Shown: positions 6,392 through 9,206 of the stretch, piece after piece
Position numbering within the stretch: the first letter of the stretch is position 1
Layout of the letters: every line of letters starts with the position of its first letter
The notes under the pieces: generated by a model
The model's input: only the letters and a program-made list of their open reading frames with translations
The model's database searches: none
What the model was told of the DNA's origin: nothing
Source: Flammeovirgaceae bacterium
GTDB taxonomy: Bacteria; Bacteroidota; Bacteroidia; Cytophagales; Cyclobacteriaceae
DNA length: 9,206 nucleotides
Assembly: GCA_003229495.1 (NCBI GenBank)
Contig: QIEB01000354.1
Coordinates: 1 to 9,206, forward strand
Reading direction: 5' to 3'
Made by a program: the position numbers and the translations under genes

Positions 6392-8119
6392 ATGAATAAG
6401 ATATTATTCCCCCTGATGGTGCTTATCACCGCCTGTCTTTTGGAAAGCTGTACCTCCGGAAAGCAAGCCTATGAAAAAGGAAACTACGATGAGGCAGTAC
6501 TGAAAGCCATTTCCAGACTCCGAAAAAGCTCTAACAACAAAAAGGCCTCCCAAACACTGATAGAGTCCTACCCGCTAACTATCAGTTGGCATCGAGACAA
6601 TGTGGAGCAAGCCAAACAGTCTAACAATGAATTCAAATGGGAAAGGGTAGTACGGGAATATCAGCAGGTAAATAACCTTTACAGTCAGTTAAATAGATGC
6701 CCGGCCTGTCTTCGACTAGTTAATAATCCGGTTCAATATGTTACGGAATTGAATGATGCCAGGGAGAAAGCCGCTGCAATTCGATACCAGCGAGGGGATG
6801 AACTCCTGGCCCGGGTTCGTACCAACCATAACCGCAACGAGGCCATAGAAGCATATAGACATTTCAAAGTGGCCTTCAATCTGATGGGTGAATTTAGAGA
6901 TACACGCGATAAACTGGCGGAAGCCAAATTCCTGGCCACCCTGAAGGTAATAGTGGAACCCATTCCAGCACAAAGAAGTCTTCAAATATCTTCTGAATTT
7001 TTTGAGAATAAGATTCTTGAATTTATAGAAACTATGACGGTCAATGAGTTGGTTCGGTTCTATTCCTTTACTGAGGCTAACAATATTGGACTTGAGGATC
7101 CCGATCAAATCATTCAATTACAGTTTGACGATTTCGTTCTTGGACAGGTGTACCTGAAAGAAAAAGAAGTACAAGTGAGCAAAGACAGTGTAGTACTGGC
7201 GGTAATTAAAGTACAAAATTCAGTAACAGGCTCAGATGTGCTGGCTGCTAATATTCTTGGGGATAGCCCAGGTAAGGCCCTGAAATACTTTCAGGCCGCT
7301 CCGGTTATTGTCAGTCCTGTTTTAAAAAGTGATTCCTATTACTACGGGACAGGCAACAATAAAAAAGTGACCATTTGTCATAAGATACCCGGTAGCCTGG
7401 GCAAATCCCAAACCATCACAGTATCGGAAAATGCTTTGAAGCACCACCTTGATCATGGTGACATCCAAGGTACCTGCAACGGTGAGAAAGATTCTCAAAG
7501 CCATCAAAAAGAAGTTACAAAGAACCAGACTAGCAGCAGTGGTACTACTTCATCTAATTCTGACTCAGGGAATAATACCTCCACCAGCCAGTCTTCAAGC
7601 ACCAGCAGCCAAAGTGCTGCCTCCACCACCAGTACCCAAAACTACAGTGGTAGTAGCGCCAATAGTCAAACCAGCAGTTCTGTAAGCGGCCAGGGTACAT
7701 CGGGCCATACCGGAGCCAATCTGGCAAACATTCAAAATACTACTGGTACGGTAAACACCACCAACAGAAGTAGTACCGTTGACACGGAACCAACAACAAG
7801 AAAAGTCTACGGAACGGTGAAAGCAACTGTTCACGTATTCAACAAGACACTGAGTTCCCGGGGGATCCTGGATTTCAAAATAATTGACGCTCATAATCAA
7901 CGGGTACTTACTCAAGAGAAAATGCCTGGTGAATTTGTGTGGTACACCGAATGGGGATATTTTAATGGCGATGAACGTGCGCTGGATGATTATTTCCAGG
8001 AAATCGTCAAGCTGAAGGAAGCTTATCCTCCCCCACCACAGGACTTATTCGTGGCATTTACACAGCCCATTTTCTCACAGATCACAAGTAAGATCAGGGA
8101 TTTTTATAGGAATTATTGA
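6392..8119 (+). CDS. Lipoprotein with TPR-like N-terminus, ICHK Cys/His module, Ser/Thr-rich linker and conserved C-terminal domain
   Basis: I do not recognise an assigned function for this 575-residue protein. Residues 1-20 are a lipoprotein signal ending in LLESC, so Cys20 is probably lipidated. GKQAYEKGNYDEAVLKAISRL (23-43) and the helical region 120-180 look like tetratricopeptide-type repeats. CPAC at 103-106 is a CxxC pair without a following His, so not a haem site. Residues 182-310 are mixed alpha/beta. Residues 325-362 carry a recognisable surface-protein module: VTICHKIPG (326-334), TITVSENAL (341-349), then HHLDHGDIQGTC (351-362); Cys329, His330, His355 and Cys362 are the conserved positions. 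About 100 residues rich in Ser, Thr, Asn and Gln (368-467) follow, then a compact C-terminal domain (470-575) with KVYGTVKATVHVF and FVWYTEWGYFNGDERAL. The protein is probably outer-membrane or periplasm-facing. It is transcribed alone, divergent from the MFS cluster and convergent with the phosphatase-like gene. The ATG at 6392 is chosen because the signal peptide starts there. Confidence 0.85.
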   Translation: MNKILFPLMVLITACLLESCTSGKQAYEKGNYDEAVLKAISRLRKSSNNKKASQTLIESYPLTISWHRDNVEQAKQSNNEFKWERVVREYQQVNNLYSQLNRCPACLRLVNNPVQYVTELNDAREKAAAIRYQRGDELLARVRTNHNRNEAIEAYRHFKVAFNLMGEFRDTRDKLAEAKFLATLKVIVEPIPAQRSLQISSEFFENKILEFIETMTVNELVRFYSFTEANNIGLEDPDQIIQLQFDDFVLGQVYLKEKEVQVSKDSVVLAVIKVQNSVTGSDVLAANILGDSPGKALKYFQAAPVIVSPVLKSDSYYYGTGNNKKVTICHKIPGSLGKSQTITVSENALKHHLDHGDIQGTCNGEKDSQSHQKEVTKNQTSSSGTTSSNSDSGNNTSTSQSSSTSSQSAASTTSTQNYSGSSANSQTSSSVSGQGTSGHTGANLANIQNTTGTVNTTNRSSTVDTEPTTRKVYGTVKATVHVFNKTLSSRGILDFKIIDAHNQRVLTQEKMPGEFVWYTEWGYFNGDERALDDYFQEIVKLKEAYPPPPQDLFVAFTQPIFSQITSKIRDFYRNY

Positions 8120-8169
8120 GCAGAGGGCAGAGGGCAGAGGGCATGGAGCATGGGGCCTTGGAGCATGGA
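8120..8169. repeat. Degenerate 7-bp tandem repeat (GCAGAGG / GCATGGA)
   Basis: Immediately after the lipoprotein stop codon, three exact copies of GCAGAGG (8120-8126, 8127-8133, 8134-8140) are followed by GCATGGA (8141-8147), GCATGGG (8148-8154), an 8-base variant GCCTTGGA (8155-8162) and GCATGGA (8163-8169). The run fills most of the 58-bp gap between the two convergent genes. It has no T-run and no strong hairpin, so it does not look like an ordinary intrinsic terminator. Similar GCA-starting purine-rich heptamer runs occur between genes in some Bacteroidota genomes as far as I recall, with no known role. Confidence 0.8.
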
Positions 8170-8177
8170 CATGGCTA

Positions 8178-9206
8178 TTAGGGCCGCTTGAATGCTTCCT
8201 TCATGACCTGTCCGACTTCGGGTTCATTAGTATATTTCAAACCTAACAACTTTGCCACGGTGGCTGCCACCTGGTTTTGGTAATACTGTTTCTCATTTTT
8301 CATGATCCCGGTTGACGGTGTATCTGGCCCCATAACGGCAATCCATATTTGATCAGCTCCTTTGATTTTGGTACCATGGCTGCGCCAGGTGTCCTTAGGC
8401 ACTGTACCCCTCCCATGATCAGTAGTAATCACCAGGGTGGTTTTATTTCCATAAAATGGGTCGTTTTGTATATATTCCCAGAGTTCGGCGATGAACTTAT
8501 CATTCTGATGGGCCGATTTTAGATAGGCATCATAGTGCCCCCCATGCGCAAAGTCATCGGTCTCGCCAAATGCTATGTAGGTCACCCGTGGGTGTTTTCT
8601 TTTGATATATTCCATGGCATAATGATGAGTGAAGGCATCCAGACGAACGGATGCCCAAGGGCTGGGGACTTGACTTTGCAGCAAATCGAGGAACTTTTCT
8701 CTCTCCGAAACAGACCCCTCATTAACCTCGAATCCAGCATTTACCGGGATTTGACTGCGTTGTTCATTAATGATAAAGGGGAACACATCCCAGGAACCGA
8801 AAGCCGCCACAGATCCCTTGAACTGCTCTTTTTGATTGATGAACTCAAGGACGGTGGTATTGGGATTATTTATTTTGTCGTTGCTTTTTATCCGATCATC
8901 ATCTGCAAAACCACAAAGAATCTCGCTGTACCCGGGATAGGAAAACCACTGCTGGTTGGAGCAGTTTACTTTGTTTCCCATTTCTCTATACCCATATAAT
9001 TGTCCCTTTTTTGAAATTGTATCCCAGATAAACGGCATCAGTACTTCGCGCCGTTGCTCGGGAGTTGGCTGCCAGAATTGTTGCTTTAATGCCACCGGGT
9101 CCTTGACATAGTCTTTGTCTGAGACAAGACTGCTGTCTGCTCCAGTAAACAATTCCTGCCAGCGTAAACCATCCAGGGTGATCAGCACTACGTTTTCTGT
9201 TTGTAG
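8178..9206 (-). CDS. Alkaline phosphatase superfamily hydrolase, 5' end cut by the window edge
   Basis: This is a metal-dependent phosphatase or phosphodiesterase of the alkaline phosphatase / nucleotide pyrophosphatase superfamily. The frame is open to base 9206 and reads LQTENVVLITLDGLRW. The GTG at 9188 is therefore an internal Val, and the true start and any signal peptide lie outside. Numbering from that Val as residue 1, the first metal-ligand Asp is in ITLDGLRW (Asp6). The nucleophile is probably a Ser in WFSYPGYSEI (81-90), followed by the family-typical GFADDDRIKSNDK (93-105). The other metal ligands are in GETDDFAHGGHYD (208-220; Asp211 or Asp212, His215), TTDHGRG (255-261; Asp257, His258) and WRSHG (268-272; His271). 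All expected ligand groups are present, so it should be active. The substrate is not evident. It converges on the lipoprotein gene and shares no operon with it. The C-terminus (GQVMKEAFKRP) is intact. Confidence 0.9.
   Translation of the reverse strand, partial: LQTENVVLITLDGLRWQELFTGADSSLVSDKDYVKDPVALKQQFWQPTPEQRREVLMPFIWDTISKKGQLYGYREMGNKVNCSNQQWFSYPGYSEILCGFADDDRIKSNDKINNPNTTVLEFINQKEQFKGSVAAFGSWDVFPFIINEQRSQIPVNAGFEVNEGSVSEREKFLDLLQSQVPSPWASVRLDAFTHHYAMEYIKRKHPRVTYIAFGETDDFAHGGHYDAYLKSAHQNDKFIAELWEYIQNDPFYGNKTTLVITTDHGRGTVPKDTWRSHGTKIKGADQIWIAVMGPDTPSTGIMKNEKQYYQNQVAATVAKLLGLKYTNEPEVGQVMKEAFKRP

Noticed and set aside
6716..7117. Minus-strand open frame of 133 codons
   Set aside because: It is antisense to the lipoprotein gene and has no recognisable protein features.
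7510..7790. DNA-level minisatellite in the Ser/Thr-rich linker
   Set aside because: Serine and threonine codons recur, but I see no fixed repeat unit; it is compositional low complexity rather than a tandem array.
8535..8999. Long plus-strand open frame of 154 codons
   Set aside because: It lies entirely opposite the phosphatase-superfamily gene, which has all its metal-ligand motifs; the product resembles nothing and has no supported start context.
9186..9188. GTG as the start codon of the phosphatase-like gene
   Set aside because: The frame is open upstream and reads LQTENVV before the conserved LITLDGLRW strand, so this codon is an internal valine and the start is beyond the window.

Overview
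The window looks like a stretch of a Bacteroidota chromosome, probably Cytophagales-like and free-living. This is inferred from the protein style (an isoaspartyl methyltransferase with a signal peptide ending in AQ, several exported or lipoprotein-type enzymes, an ICHK-type surface motif), moderate GC, weak Shine-Dalgarno signals and short degenerate intergenic repeats. No marker gene fixes the taxon. No rRNA, tRNA, CRISPR array, transposase or phage gene was found.

Layout from left to right. A 5' part of a protein-L-isoaspartate O-methyltransferase (pcm) runs off the left edge on the minus strand (1-641). Upstream of it lies a non-coding gap of about 246 bp containing a large imperfect inverted repeat (682-859). 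Next come four closely spaced minus-strand genes, which in transcription order are an MFS transporter (6126-4960), an arylsulfotransferase-family lipoprotein (4920-3283), an exported FAD-dependent oxidoreductase (3250-1586) and a DUF2459/TIGR02117 membrane-anchored protein (1559-888). The gaps are 39, 32 and 26 bp, so they are probably one operon. A 265-bp divergent intergenic region separates the MFS gene from a plus-strand lipoprotein gene (6392-8119). That lipoprotein carries a Cys/His 'ICHK...HGD..G.C' module and a long Ser/Thr/Asn-rich linker. It converges on a minus-strand alkaline-phosphatase-superfamily hydrolase (8178 to beyond the right edge). The 58-bp convergent gap holds a degenerate 7-bp tandem repeat.

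How the genes may work together: the four-gene cluster combines an inner-membrane transporter with two enzymes that seem to act outside the cytoplasm, a sulfuryl transferase and a flavin oxidoreductase. It also encodes a membrane-anchored protein with conserved His and Cys. A role in handling an exported or imported small molecule, possibly a phenolic or sugar-like compound, fits, but no substrate can be read from the sequence. The clearest unexplained signals are the foldback element at 682-859, whose arm differences mostly keep G-U pairing if it is transcribed from the minus strand, the heptamer repeat at 8120-8169, and the ICHK module with its linker inside the lipoprotein.
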